DNA from: Bimuria novae-zelandiae CBS 107.79
Taxonomy: Eukaryota > Ascomycota > Dothideomycetes > Pleosporales > Didymosphaeriaceae
DNA: 56,137 bases
Assembly (NCBI GenBank): GCA_010015655.1
Contig: ML976751.1
Coordinates: 214,415-270,551 of the forward strand
Direction of reading: 5' to 3'
Shown: one piece after another, positions 21,239 to 31,800 of the stretch
Layout: every line of letters starts with the position of its first letter
Numbering within the stretch: position 1 is the first letter of the stretch
The notes under the pieces: generated by a model
Told to the model about the DNA's origin: nothing
What the model saw: only the letters and a program-made list of their open reading frames with translations
The model's database searches: none
Translations under genes and position numbers: made by a program

Positions 21239-21664
21239 TGTTAAGTTCTTTAGGGTAGCTAGACTTAAAGGGATAAGAGTTAGTTCTTAGGTAAGAGTAC
21301 TATAAGGTAGGTAAGGAGTATTAATAGCTTACGCTTATTAATAAGACGTTAGTATTAAAAGTATATATAGCATAATTAAATTAATAAGAGCCTAAGTTAA
21401 ATCTAAACGATAGATTAGTAAATAAGTTAAATATAATAGTAGAAGTCTATTATCGCGTTCCTATACATATAACTTATCCTACGAATCCTAATAGTCTTAA
21501 GAGTCATAAAGTCCCATACGCTAAGATACTTCTGGGACGCTTAATATTCCTGGAACGCATAACTAATCACGTGACTCGTGGCTAAGTCAGGAATCCTGGC
21601 TAGGGCGCACGGATAAGTGCACATGCCCCGTTCGCATTATGTTAGATCTTAACAGATCTTAACA
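21239..21664 (-). repeat. Gypsy-1 5' LTR
   Basis: TGTTAAGTTC to GATCTTAACA. Its right half (about 21500-21664) is much less mutated than the left and contains an intact TCACGTGA (21567-21574). By orientation that half is U3, the promoter side. The 193 bases between this LTR and the Copia element (21665-21857) are degraded and hold nothing I recognise. Confidence 0.88.
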
Positions 21665-21862
21665 CTATCTATACGTATACTAGGTTAAATGTATACCTGA
21701 GCAACCTAATTATTTTAAATACTCCTACCTAGTAAATAGTATTATAGTAGCGATATAGGCGCGTAATGTAATAAAGGATAGGTGTATAGTTAATAAGCTA
21801 TATAATAATATACGCCTAAGTCTCTTACTAGTTAAGAAGAGAGCTGCAAAGAAGAAGATATT

Positions 21863-22091
21863 TGTCCGATTACAGGGCCTCCGTGATCCTGCACTATTGT
21901 TAATAGTGTAGTAGAGAACGTGAGGCTGGCGCACCTCTAGTTGCGCACTATCCTAGATAGTGCTAGCGGTAAGTCGACATGTATTAGAGACCTCGCCTAC
22001 GGCCAATCTCGATCACACAATTAATAAACTTAACTAAATTAACCCTATTAATTATTATCCTATCTTATTAAGAATACCCTTTAATCTAATA
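21863..22091 (+). repeat. Copia 5' LTR
   Basis: Begins TGTCCGATTACAGGGCC and ends TCTAATA. The first 150 bp are almost identical to the right LTR. The last 80 bp have many C-to-T changes (for example AATTAATAAACTTAACTAAA against AATTAATGAACTTAACTGAA). Confidence 0.92.
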
Positions 22092-22149
22092 ATTAAGAGT
22101 CTTACTACCTTAATTAAGCTAATTATAATAGCTCTATCGACCCTTAGAG

Positions 22150-25100
22150 ATCCCACGGTGATCCTAACTAACTACACAAACTACACGCTATAGCTTAAAT
22201 AGCTTAAAATAAGATGCTAATTCCTAAAAGTCTAGAGTATTATTAACCTAGCGCTAATAGATAAACTAAAGCAGAAACCCTCTATGCTAATACCCTTAGC
22301 GATAGGCAACTACTAGCTAAGCACGGCCTACTCGACTGCGAACCTAGACGATATACTAAGAATGCCCTTATATCTATCAACAGCAGGCGTAAAAGCATAT
22401 AAAGACAATAGCGACTATTATAAGGGATAGCTAGAGATGTATAAGATAATAGATCGCAAGTATTAAGAGGAGTAAGGTAACCTAAATTAGGTAGTTATCT
22501 TTCTTTAATTAATAGTCTTAGCGCATCTCCAGAATAACTATTATATCTTAAATTAATTAATTAGGTAGTAGATTAATAACCTTATAATTATAGTTAGGGT
22601 AGATCTGCAAGACGAATACAGATAATTAAGAGTAAGGTATTAAGAAGCCCTTAAGCTAATAAAAATAGCTAGATTATAGGCTATATAGCTATCTAAATAC
22701 GATTATGTAGCTATAGAAGTAAAGACTAATTAGGTCTTAGAGCTTTAAAGGCTAGACTTAGTTAAAGAAGACTTTATAAAGGCAGTTGTCTATGTTGCAC
22801 CTATATAGGTAACGACCTTTTAGTAATATAGAAGCAAGGATAACGTGTTCGGCAAGCGAGTAGACCAGGCAAGTAAGCGGATCACTCTATTTTACTAGTA
22901 AAACCGTGATTTTTACACCCCTGTTAAGGCTCTTAATACATAATAGAAAAATTTATAAAGTTATGTAGCTAGCTACACCAATATAAATAATTTATATATT
23001 TAAAATTATTAAGCTCTAGCCTAAAGAAACTGGACGTTATTTAAGAATTACTATATTATAGGGGTATTTTAGTCCCCATACGCCATATTTTAATAACTAC
23101 ATATATTAGAACTATAGAAATTTAGTATAGTTATTCTTACACATATAATATAACTATATTAAAAATTTAGAATTTATTATTAAGTATTAAGAGCCTTAAC
23201 AGGGGTGTAAAAATCACGGTTTTACTAGTAAAATAGAGTGATCCGCTTACTTGCCTGATCCACTCGCTTGCCGAACACGTTATAGCTATCTTATAAAAGC
23301 ATATAATAAAACTCTTTTAAAACTATATAATCCTGCAGCACCTAATTAAGGGTAAATAAAAGGGCGCTTTTGCTACTGCAGGCTCATCTCTTGCTAATAG
23401 TGGTGAATCTACCTAGACAACAGACAGGGACGCCTTTCTTATAAATAAAGTAGTAATATTAAAATATTAGGGAAGATCTCGTAAATAATAATCTACTAGT
23501 TATAGTACTAAAACTAAGTAGTCCGTAATTATAGATAATAAGCTAGCAGTAGCTAGTGGCCTTAAGTACCCTACTAATAAATAACGCTATAGTCTATAAG
23601 ACTACTTCTACGCTTTCCTAGATAAGTAACTAAATTAGTTTAGGCTAAAGCCTAGCATAGCTGCCCTAATTAAATTTAGGCTAAAGAATAACCTAGAGCT
23701 TTAAGAAAACTTAAGGATAATAAAGAGGGCTAGATTATAAGTACCTATAATTAAACTATTACACACTCTTACTCCTACTTAAATTACTAAGGCTAATAAT
23801 AAGTAACTAGATAGACGCTAGATTACTAAAATTTAAGCAAGCTTTAACGCTGTATCCTTTTAGACATACCTATTATAATGCTTAGCCATCCTTAATTTAG
23901 GCATAACCTGCCATATCTTTAACGACATTGATCGCTTTGTCTCATACCAACCACCGGCGCCAGGAGACTTTATATGGGCAGGAAATATATAAATATAGAT
24001 TAAAAGATACAAGAGTGTCTATCTTAACGTATAAAGTGCAAGCGGTAATTAAATAATATAATTAAATAATATTACTTATTACCCTAATCTGCTCTGTAAT
24101 CTTGTATTATTCTAATTACTCCGGAGGCAAGGCCTTTAGTAGGACATAAAAGTAGACCTAATAACTTTAAAGAGAAGAGATAATACTATATTAGTAGAAC
24201 TCTAAGAGTTACATGGATAGTAGGTATTAGAATACAGGAAAAGGCTAATAGGTAGTTCTCTTACTAAAGCTGCGCATGCTACGTATAAAACCAACTTAAG
24301 AATAAAGCGCAGGCTATAGAAAGTAAACGCAATTACTTAGTATAAGTAATTAGGCTACCTAGAACCTTAGGTACTTAAACACCTAGTATAGTAATTTAAA
24401 AGGGTAAGGATTAAAGGACTTACTATAGTTAAATACAACGCCTACGGCAAAGCTAAACTTAAGTAATAAATCTATAGATAACCTAAAGAGCTTACAAAAG
24501 GCCCTAGAGAGAAAATCGTAATTAACTTTTATAATTTTAAAGTAGATAGCTGTATAGGAGAGAAGAGTTAGATACTTATTACTAATAGATTTTTTAGCTT
24601 TACCTAGGACCTTTACTTTAAGGATAATTACCTAGCACGGTCTATTATTAAGTAACTTAGCACCTTTATACTATTTATAAAAGTATATTTTAAAGTTATA
24701 GTAAAAGTTATTAAATTTAACAACGAGATCTTCTCTGTTAAAGCAGACGTTAAGAAGTAGTACTTAGTATAAGGTATTAAAATTAAGCCTTTAGCACCTA
24801 ATACTTAATTATAAAATAGAGGGGCTAAACGCTTAAAGGGTGTAATTAAGGAGAAAGCGCGCGTAATACAACTAGACTTTAACCTACCTTAGTAATTATA
24901 GCCTAAGGTTACATAGGTAGTAGTCTACCTCTATAATTAAACTCTAAACTACGCTAATTACTGGAGATCACTATATAAAGTATTTTTTATAATAGTGGCT
25001 TTTTAAAACGGCGTGGTTACTTAACTAAAGAAGCCTAATTAAGCTTACCTTAAGGTTTATAGCTATAAAGCTTTTATAATAACTAACAATACAAAGCGTG

Positions 25101-27375
25101 GTAAGAGTAAACTCTAAAGATTAGATCTAAAAGCCTAGATTAGCTACCTTATTAGCTATTAATTATTTAATATCTAGAGGATATAGATCCCCTTACTTAC
25201 GAAGGTAATTAGCACTCGGGATATTATATTTAATAAAGATATAGTGTTTTTAGGCAAGACTAAAGACCTAATAGATAATTTTATGTATAACACCTTAGAA
25301 GAGATAGCAGCATAGGTATAATTAGTAGAGTTACCTCCCTTACCTCGCCAGGATTAAGTCACAGAGTCCTTCTATGAAGATAAGACAGTCACTAAGGCGC
25401 TAGGGAAAGAGGATAAAGGGACCCTAGAGTATAGGTAAAATAAAAAGGTTAATTATAATTATTTAATACCTTTATTAACTCTACTACTAGTTATACTCCT
25501 TGCCTAATTACTAGCTAGAAATAATTAAGCTAAACTATCCCTAAGAGTGTAATTAGGGCAAAAATAAGTTAGTCCTTAGGCCGCGGCATTTATAGCAGGT
25601 ATAGAAGCAGGAAGTAGCGGCAAGTATTAAGGCAAGACACTAGATAAGGCCTAGCTTAGACGCATAATTATTGTGGGTAAGAAGCTATATAGAAGCCTGC
25701 TACTAGAACCACCTACCTGTAGAAGCAAGCTTAAGGATCACCCTCTCTATAATATGTAAAAAGAAGCTAAGCGATCCTATCTCTAGAGCTATAAGGAAAT
25801 AAAGTCTTAGAGTAAAGTTTTAGCTACTTTAGTAAAAGTAGTAGGTTATTAAATCCTTAACTGCATGTAGGTATATACTTATAAGCTTAATAAACACTAT
25901 TAATTACAAAAGTGCAAAGCAAGATTAGTAGTAAAAGGTAATTAATAGTAATATCTTACCTTATAAGATACCTACGCTATAACGCTTATAAGACGATCCT
26001 TCTATATGCTTATATTAATTATAGCTTAGTTTAACCTAGAGCTTATCTAACACAACGTCACTAACGCTTTTGTCCACGCAAAGCTGGATAGAGAAATCTA
26101 TATAAGGATGCCTCGCGGCTACTCGCGAGCAGGCGCAATCCTCTAACTATATAAAGCACTCTACGGACTGCGCATCTCTCCCCTACTTTGGTAGAAAGAG
26201 TTTACTATTGCACTCCGCGATATAGGATTTACTATAGTCCCTTATAAGCCTTGTTGTTTAATTAAGGAAGGACTTATTATCTTCTTTTATATAAATAATC
26301 TAATTATCGCCTTCTAAAAGAATTATAAGTCTGCCGTAAAAGTAGCTATTATAAAGATAAGCGCTAACTTCACCCTTACTAGGGGAAAGAATCTACAGTG
26401 GTTTCTAGGAGTTAAAGTAATTAGAGACTACACTAAACAAAGGATCTAGCTTTTATAAGTCTTATATATTAATAAGATATCTTGTCTTATAGATTATTAT
26501 AAGATGCGATATAAAATACTAATAGCTTTAATTAAGTTACTCTCGCAAATAAGACTAGCTAGTAAGGCTAAAGTTAATTAATACTAACGTAAAATTAGAT
26601 TAATCCTCTATACAGTAGTTACTACTTAACTAAATATTACCTTTATAAGCTCTAGACTATTACGTTTTTTATCTAATCTAAGCAAGGATTATTACGTTGC
26701 TGCTAATTAAGTCCTCCTTTACCTTATAAAGACTAGATTACTGGGTCTGCAGCTAGGAGGAGTAGATACTCTAGAAGTAGTTAGTAACGTATTATTTACT
26801 AATAATACTTTATATTGCAAGAGTTTACAAGGATACATTATTAAACTATTTAGTAGCCTAATTACCTAGAAAGCAAACAAACAAGATATAGTTACTATAT
26901 TAATAATAAAGGCTAAATTACTAGCACTTTTATAAGTAGCTAAGGAGGCTATTTTTACTTTACGATTATTTTAAGAGCTCTAGATTACTATAAGCAATTA
27001 CCTAATTATAATTAATTATAATAATTAATAGACTATTCGCCTTATTACTAAAAAGATTATAAAGTTACAGACTAAGCTGCGCTATGTGGATATCTATAAT
27101 TATTAGCTAAGGCAGGAAGTGGCTAAAGGAACAATTAATATAATCTATTAGAGGTTAGAGGATATAGTGGCAGACGGTCTAACCAAGACCCTACTAGTAA
27201 ATAGATAGAATAAGTTTCTAGATAAACTAGGACTTGCAAATATATTAGATACGATCACTAATTAAGAAGTTACCCTGCAGGATCTACAGCAGAGGATAGA
27301 GGCCTTTAAGATAGAGTAAAAGATAGACTAATTACTTAAAGCGTTCAGCTTAAGGATATGCCTAAGCTAAGGGGG
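22150..27375 (+). pseudogene. Copia gag-pol polyprotein, RIP-inactivated
   Basis: One plus-strand frame series in Copia order (gag, integrase, reverse transcriptase, RNase H). Gag is degraded and split by the MITE. Integrase is readable as GPREKIVINFYNFKVDSC (near 24510) and SFTxDLYFKDNYLA. The reverse transcriptase has HNVTNAFVHAKLDREIYIRM (near 26060), ALYGLRISPLLW and IIFFYINNLIIAF, where the catalytic Asp pair is Asn-Asn (near 26290). The RNase H end reads LRYVDIYNYxLRQEVAKG then DIVADGLTK (near 27080-27190). Many TAA/TAG codons make it non-functional. The 26050-26230 stretch is notably less mutated. Confidence 0.88.
22843..23280. mobile_element. MITE with 95-bp terminal inverted repeats
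   Basis: A 438-bp element with near-perfect inverted ends starting ACGTGTTCGGCAAGCGAGTA and running about 95 bp through TTTACTAGTAAAACCGTGAT to GGCTCTTAATAC. It is flanked by TA (22841-22842 and 23281-23282). The middle has no coding capacity. The ACGTG start, the GCGAG core and the TA target match the Fot-like elements of the window, so a Fot/pogo transposase probably mobilised it. No partner with these exact ends is present here. It is inserted in the Copia gag region. Confidence 0.9.
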
Positions 27376-27377
27376 TG

Positions 27378-27606
27378 TGTCTAATTACAGGGCCTCCGTG
27401 ATCCTGCACTATTATTAATAGTGTAGTAGAGAACGTGAGGCTAGCGCACCTCTAGTTGCGCACTATCCTAGATAGTGCTAGCGTTAAGTCGACATGTATT
27501 AGAAACCTCGCCTACAGCCAATCTCGATCACACAATTAATGAACTTAACTGAATTAACCCTATTAATCATCATCCCATCTCATTAAGAACACCCTTTAAT
27601 CTGACA
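27378..27606 (+). repeat. Copia 3' LTR
   Basis: TGTCTAATTACAGGG to AATCTGACA, with the original CA end kept. It is less mutated than the 5' LTR in its last third. Confidence 0.92.
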
Positions 27607-27611
27607 ATATT

Positions 27612-29607
27612 ATAAAAATTAGCTAAAAAAGTACTAGATCTAAGATTAATATATATAACTTTATAAAGGTAATTACTACTACATCGCACTCTATAAGTTA
27701 GTTAGTATACAGTTAATAAAGCGCATAGTCACCCCGATCAGGGAGCTCGTAAATAAAGATTATTAGGGAGAGGAAGTTCTACTGTAACGCCTAGCTATTT
27801 ATAAATTTAAGAGAATTACGTGCTTAGCTACTTAATTACTTAGCTGCTTAGCTTAATTAGCTAGCGTAGTAAGCTCTAATAAGAAGCTAGTAAGCCTTTT
27901 ATAATATATTCTCTAGCTTATAAAGCGTAGGAAAATAAGCTAAATAGTAATTTAAAGTATAAACGGTAGTACACTTACGCGTAGAGCTTAAAGCGTCTAG
28001 CTTAGGTTTTTATCTTACTAAATAATTAGTGTAAGTAGCTAGTTAACATAGAGTTCTATAAAGAAAGGGAGAAAAATAGAAGTAGCGTACTTCCACTATA
28101 AAGCTTTAATAAACTTTTAAAAGTAAATATTTACTTACAACGTGACCCGTGCGAGTATCTATAAAAAAAAATAAGAGTAGCGTACTATTGTTATAGAGCT
28201 TTAATAAATATTTATTAATACTTTTTTACTTATAACGTAACCCGCGCGAGTACCTGCGTATATAAATAAATAAAAATAAGTGGCTATAGGATTATAACAC
28301 CAAGCAAATAGAGACTTATTTACTTATAGGCTTACTATAATCTATGATTTAATATTTCCTAAAAAAAAATAAAGGAGGGTTTACTACCTATCACTTATAC
28401 TTAAGCTTAGTTAATAATACTTTTTACTAATTCTTTTTTAAATCTAGGTCTTAATTTTACTAATCTCTTCACTTATAAGCGTATTATAAAGCTTATAAAA
28501 AGCTTCTCTCTAAAGCGCGTACTAAAGGTGGTTATACTATATAAGTTTTATTAATACTAGCTATGTATTTTATATAGGCACTTATAGCTTATATTAGACG
28601 TGCCCCTTATAAGCATAGCGTATATACCTATATACTTAGTTATTTAGCTAAGTTATATAAGCTAGTAAGCATATTCTTTTAAGAATAAAGTTACTACTAT
28701 GCCTAGTTGCGATAGGTTAATAAGCTGTTTTTAAGCTTACTTATAGTTATATTATAATTCTAAGCATAAAATTTCTTTTATTAATAGTATACTATGTATT
28801 TTTAAGGGATTTAAGAGCATAGCGTTAGCGTGTACGCGGTTTTATTTTGATAGCTATTTAGTTATGTGTATTATTCTACTACTATATAGGCGTAGGGTAA
28901 CCTTTCTATGTATATATATTATGCCTTCTCCTTCTAATTATTCTTAAGTTCTTTAATTAGCGCTTGCAGTATTCACTACTTATTTTATTATAGTATTATA
29001 AGCGTTAACTTTCATAAATTAACTATAGTATAGACCTAGTCCTAGAGTCCTTAAAGCTTTATTATAAGCTAATTCTAAATAGTAAACTGTATCTTATAGC
29101 GCGTAAGCTATTATATATACGACTTATCTATAATATTTAGGTCTAGTAGCTCTAGAGCCTAATTATATATATTTATATACTTAAAAGCTTTACATTTAAG
29201 ATAATTTAATATCCTTTAAGATTTTGCGTAGTACTTAAGCTATACGTACTAAGGTAATAATAAGTTATAATTTATAAATTAATTACTTACTAAGAGCTTT
29301 AGAGTAATTATTATATAGTTTAGCTCTATTATAGGGTGTAAGCGTCGGGACATAGGCATAAAAATAATAAAAAGTTAAAAATAGTTTACTACTGTAATTA
29401 TTAACTAGTATAAAGTATATTATAAAATATTAAAAGACTAGTAGGCTTATAACTATGGCGTATACTTATAATAATTAAGGAGCTTATAAACAAAGCCTAT
29501 TAAAAAGAAAAAGTTCTACTAAGACGTGTAATTATTTATAGATTTAAAAGGATCGCGTACTTAATGTAAGGGACTTTGGGCCCAAGCCACCTGAAATGCC
29601 AGAAGAC
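27612..29607. other. RIP-degraded repeat DNA between Copia and Gypsy-3
   Basis: About 2 kb of strongly AT-rich, TpA-rich sequence. A segment at 27829-27905 (GAAGCTAGTAAGCCTTTT and upstream) resembles 52147-52215 on the far side of Gypsy-3. I could not assign a protein. A plus-strand frame from about 28740 to 29530 is interrupted only by TAA/TAG, but in RIP-type DNA that is weak evidence. The last 40 bases before Gypsy-3 (GGGCCCAAGCCACC) are unmutated. Confidence 0.45.
28083..28260. repeat. Imperfect direct repeat, about 100 bp, two copies
   Basis: AGTAGCGTAC, then a CTATAAAGCTTTAATAAA-like stretch, then TTACTTACAACGTGACCCG and GCGAGTA, is found twice in a row. The second copy starts near 28185 and has variants of each block, such as TTACTTATAACGTAACCCG. 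The differences are largely C/T and G/A. It looks like an old tandem duplication. Confidence 0.65.
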
Positions 29608-29613
29608 TACAGA

Positions 29614-29804
29614 TAAATTTAATAAGGAGTTTAAGTAGCTCCCCCCTACGCTATATATATAGCTTCTAAGTAAAAATAACTAACTCTAAAGGGACTAGAT
29701 CTCTTTCTTAACACTTTAAAGGTATCCTAGTAGCTCTTAAAGTTACTTAAGATTTAGGCTATACAGTTTCTTAGCTAAGTACTTTAGAGGTCTAGTCTCT
29801 AATA
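29614..29804 (-). repeat. Gypsy-3 3' LTR
   Basis: TAAATTTAATAAGGAG to GTCTCTAATA. It aligns end to end, without length change, with the copy at 51956. Shared blocks include CTTCTAAGTAAAAATAACTA. Differences are mostly C/T or G/A. Confidence 0.8.
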
Positions 29805-29923
29805 TACCCCCCCCCCCTGGTAATTATGTAGCAGGGGAAGAGAAAAATTTCCTTATTTAAATTTATTAGACTTATAGGATTTGCTATATTCTAGATATTA
29901 GGCTAAAAATTATTATTCTATAA

Positions 29924-30356
29924 TGTTATGAGGCTCTCACACCTTGTTCCGATTCGAGTTAGGGCGGTAAGGTATCGTGGTACTTTATAAATTATTTAGT
30001 AGTATAAGTTAATTCGACACCTAGCGCGTGGCTAGATAATTTAATCTTATAATAAATAAGATAACTATTAGTTTGTATAAGAGAACGTACTTGTATAAAA
30101 GAGATATAAGTTAATTATAAGGAGCGTAAAGAAGGAAACTGTCCTATATATATATATACCTGGCTTACTTAGTTGCTTAGTACTACTAATTAACTAAGTA
30201 GTTACGTGTTGCCTTGCTTAGTAACTTAGTACTACTAATTAACTAAGTAGTTACGTAACTCTAAGGCTAGCTCTTTAGCGTACTTATTAACCTGTTCCTT
30301 AGCTACCTGTCTTTATAAGCGCCTATTCTTTATTATCTTACTTTTAGTTTATAATA
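29924..30356 (-). repeat. Gypsy-2 3' LTR
   Basis: TGTTATGAGGCTCTCACACC to AGTTTATAATA. It contains a duplicated block with TTAGTACTACTAATTAACTA at about 30177 and 30227. Its right 140 bp are RIP-mutated where the matching part of the other LTR is not. Confidence 0.92.
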
Positions 30357-30393
30357 CTATCCTCTCCTTTTTAGTCTTTATCCGTGAAGAATT

Positions 30394-30948
30394 ATGCCTG
30401 CTAACTAAATAACTAGTACTTATTATTCTTATAAACTTGTCTTTACTATTAAGGCGTGTAGAAGTACTATAGTATTAAAGTATTTTAATTATAAGACCTA
30501 CTTATAGGTCTATAAGATATTAATTTATTTAGGGATATATAGTAAGTGCCTAAAAAAGGGCGCAAAGTATAACGTAGCTATTACTTATAATAAGTTTTTT
30601 TATTTAGTTACTAAAAAGTAAAAATTAAATACGTAAATCCTAAAGGCGTAAAAAAAGTAAGATATAGTATTTAAAGCTATACGCGTAGCACGCGTAAAAA
30701 AGAAATACTTAACTAAATAATTAGTATTAAATATAAAACATGCTAAGAAGGCGATTATTATTAAAAGTGCCGCCCTAGAGGAGTTAGAGGGGGACTCGCC
30801 TTAGCCCTCCTGACTAAATAGTCTGGCTGAGTTTACCCCGACTCTCTGGTCAGCCATGGAAGAGCTCCCTCCTGACTTCTGGGATAACCCGCCATCTCTG
30901 GCATCCTAGGCCCTCCTGGGGCGCGGGGTGTCAGGGTGTTTCTTATAG
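30394..30948 (+). pseudogene. Opposite-strand 184-codon ORF in Gypsy-2
   Basis: A single plus-strand frame from ATG (30394) to TAG (30946-30948), opposite to gag-pol and between the 3' LTR and the chromodomain end of pol. It has no frameshift over 185 codons. About nine internal stops are TAA or TAG and one is TGA, all explainable as C-to-T changes of CAA, CAG or CGA. It reads YNKFFYLVTKK, KAIRVARVKKKYL, then KHAKKAIIIKSAALEELEGD, a Lys/Ala/Leu/Glu coiled-coil-like region. The unmutated tail reads LAEFTPTLWSAMEELPPDFW then DNPPSLAS. The last 45 codons overlap the C-terminal tail of pol convergently. The function is unknown. Gypsy-1 has a comparable frame in the same position. Confidence 0.65.
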
Positions 30949-31800
30949 AACCTGTTTAGGACAGCTTTGCGGTTAGTGAGGTTTTTTGCTAGTTTCTATA
31001 TGTTATAGCTTTCTAGCTATCCTTCCTATTTTACTATGTACTTATACTAACGTTTAAATTTTTATAGATCCCTAATTACCTTAATGTTGTATTCTTTATC
31101 TTTAAGTTTTAAATGTAATTCTAATTCTGCGTTTAGCGGTGCTAGTTCTAATAATAACTTATAAAAGATTAGGTATATACGTGTATTTATAGGTAATTAT
31201 AGTTTAAAATTAACTAGTCCTCTAACTTTTTAAATCTTAAATAGTCTTTTTTAAAGGTTATTTAGTTTTTTACTTAGCCTTATTATCCTAAGATTTTTTT
31301 GCAAGACGAGGACGTTATCCTTCTTTTTAAAGGTTAGTATCTTAATTCTTTTCTTATTTACTTGGCACGCTATTTACTCGTTACGTTACGCGATATTTCT
31401 ATATAGCGTTTTATATAATTCCTATATAAGTTTTATTTTATTAGCTACGTTTTTTGCAACGCTTTTAATATCTAATAGATTCTAGTAAGTTATTAACTCA
31501 CATCCGTGATTAGCGTAGTATGGCGAGTACTTTATAGTCGCTAATCTTGCGCTATTATATACTAGTTAGGCTATTAGTAATAGCGCGACCTAATTATCTT
31601 AAAGCTTATTTATATATATTTAGAGGTACTATTCTAATATCTAATTTATTCGCTTAGTTTAGCTATTTATCTTAGGGTAGAAGCTCGTCGTAAGCTTATA
31701 CTTAATCCCTAATTTAGCTATAAACGTAGTCTAATATAATAATATAAATATCTTAGCCCTATCTATAATAAACTTATCTAGTTATTTAACCTATAACGTA

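Larger units (their letters stand above)
15823..21664 (-). mobile_element. Gypsy LTR retrotransposon (Gypsy-1)
   Basis: Two family-1 LTRs (428 and 426 bp) in the same orientation bracket a minus-strand gag-pol remnant. A polypurine tract lies next to the left LTR (RC of 16251-16268, AGAGAGGGGGG), fixing that LTR as the 3' one. The ends are TGTTAA...TTAACA. I see no matching 5-bp flanks (GTAAG left, CTATC right), which may reflect mutation or recombination with another copy. The LTR sequence is shared with copies at 1, 3837, 7991 and 38610. Confidence 0.88.
21863..27606 (+). mobile_element. Copia LTR retrotransposon
   Basis: Two 229-bp LTRs (TGTC...TGACA/TAATA) bracket a plus-strand polyprotein. 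The element is flanked by perfect ATATT duplications (21858-21862 and 27607-27611). A polypurine tract GCTAAGGGGG lies just before the right LTR. The 5744 bp include a nested 438-bp MITE. The LTRs differ by few changes, and most of these are C-to-T in the last 80 bases of the left copy. Confidence 0.93.

Noticed and set aside
15818..21669. Target duplication for Gypsy-1
   Set aside because: The flanking 5-mers (GTAAG and CTATC) do not match, so none is claimed although the LTR ends are clear.
28740..29530. Plus-strand frame of about 260 codons without TGA
   Set aside because: RIP removes TpG, so a lack of TGA is expected in any phase. No domain could be recognised.
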